Positions 12,686-12,861 of a stretch of 12,861 nt of DNA are shown one piece after another (the first letter of the stretch is position 1; every line of letters starts with the position of its first letter). The DNA lies in assembly GCA_028708055.1 (NCBI GenBank), contig JAQVZT010000047.1, positions 1 to 12,861 on the forward strand, written 5' to 3'. Source of the DNA: Methanothrix sp. (lineage in GTDB: Archaea > Halobacteriota > Methanosarcinia > Methanotrichales > Methanotrichaceae). The translations under genes and the position numbers were made by a program. The notes beneath the pieces are model-generated. The model worked only from the letters and a program-made list of their open reading frames with translations. It ran no database searches and had not been told where the DNA came from.

Positions 12686-12861
12686 ATGCAGAGAATTGAA
12701 GGCGGCATCTGTGCCGTTCCTGGAGTTCGCGCCGCGGGAGTGCGCCAGGGAAAGTACGGCCTGGCTATCATTGCCGCCTCCGGAGCGGCTGCCGGGATGT
12801 TCACCACTAACAGGGTAAGAGCAGCTCCTCTGGAGACCACCGCCCGGAATCTGGCAGGGTC
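12686..12861 (+). CDS. argJ: Glutamate N-acetyltransferase/ornithine acetyltransferase, 3'-truncated by window edge
   Basis: This enzyme recycles the acetyl group in arginine synthesis: it moves acetyl from N-acetylornithine to glutamate, and in some forms also makes N-acetylglutamate from acetyl-CoA. Only the first 58 codons are in the window. The start ATG 12686 gives MQRIEGGICAVPGVRAAGV. The ArgJ N-terminal signature follows: a G-K-Y-G-L-A-I-I strand and then AAGMFTTNRVRAAPL, which matches the A-G-V-F-T-x-N-x-x-x-A-A-P pattern of the family. The self-cleavage Thr site lies beyond the window. A purine-rich GGGGAAGAAG precedes the start. The start overlaps the intact version of the CBS gene by 14 bases, suggesting translational coupling within an argC-CBS-argJ operon. 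Confidence 0.9.
   Translation, partial: MQRIEGGICAVPGVRAAGVRQGKYGLAIIAASGAAAGMFTTNRVRAAPLETTARNLAG

Noticed and set aside
12094..12840. 248-aa minus-strand open frame
   Set aside because: Covers argC end, the CBS gene and argJ on the opposite strand; Ser/Arg/Pro-rich shadow with no family features.
1..12861. CRISPR array, tRNA, rRNA or insertion sequence
   Set aside because: No regularly spaced repeats, tRNA arm motifs, rRNA signatures or transposase motifs were seen on either strand.

Overview
The window looks archaeal, most likely a methanogen of the Methanosarcinales, perhaps Methanothrix (Methanosaeta). The reasons are A/T-rich TATA boxes about 25 bases upstream of starts, GGAGG/GAGGTGA ribosome sites mixed with leaderless-looking genes, an isoprenyl diphosphate synthase of the archaeal lipid pathway, secreted proteins with a DUF11 domain and many N-glycosylation sequons, a signal-peptide TPR protein, and an argC-CBS-argJ arginine cluster. 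The genus is an inference from gene content, not a proven assignment.

Left part (1-3504). The C-terminal part of a geranylgeranyl/polyprenyl diphosphate synthase enters from the left edge and ends in a clear hairpin terminator. About 700 bases without an intact gene follow. They hold a GC-rich stretch with decayed coding character, then an A/T-rich promoter. That promoter drives a secreted Cys-containing protein whose ribosome site points to an ACG codon rather than ATG. Next come two small co-transcribed genes: a His-rich helical protein of 75 aa and an unrecognised helical protein of 98 aa. The following gap holds a TATA box and two stem-loops that may be a small structured RNA.

Middle part (3505-8713), all on the minus strand and AT-richer than the flanks up to about 6890. 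Two paralogous secreted glycoprotein-like genes, one with and one without a C-terminal DUF11 domain, flank a 298-aa protein. That protein is a duplicated papain/transglutaminase-like domain in which only the first copy keeps a Cys-His-Asp set. The C-terminal Trp-Leu-x-Cys signature of the two paralogues also ends the secreted protein at 1528-2385, so the window seems to carry three members of one poorly described surface family. Upstream lies a previously unmarked broken gene (7141 to about 7590) and then a protein made of a signal peptide plus exactly ten TPR repeats.

Right part (8936-12861). A small secreted beta-rich protein converges, with an 11-base overlap, on a class I SAM methyltransferase. 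An ADP-ribosylglycohydrolase is divergent from the methyltransferase. Then comes the arginine cluster: argC behind a strong TATA box and probably leaderless, a CBS-pair gene with an apparent one-base deletion near its 3' end, and the start of argJ running off the right edge. The CBS gene, if repaired, would overlap argJ by 14 bases, which suggests translational coupling.
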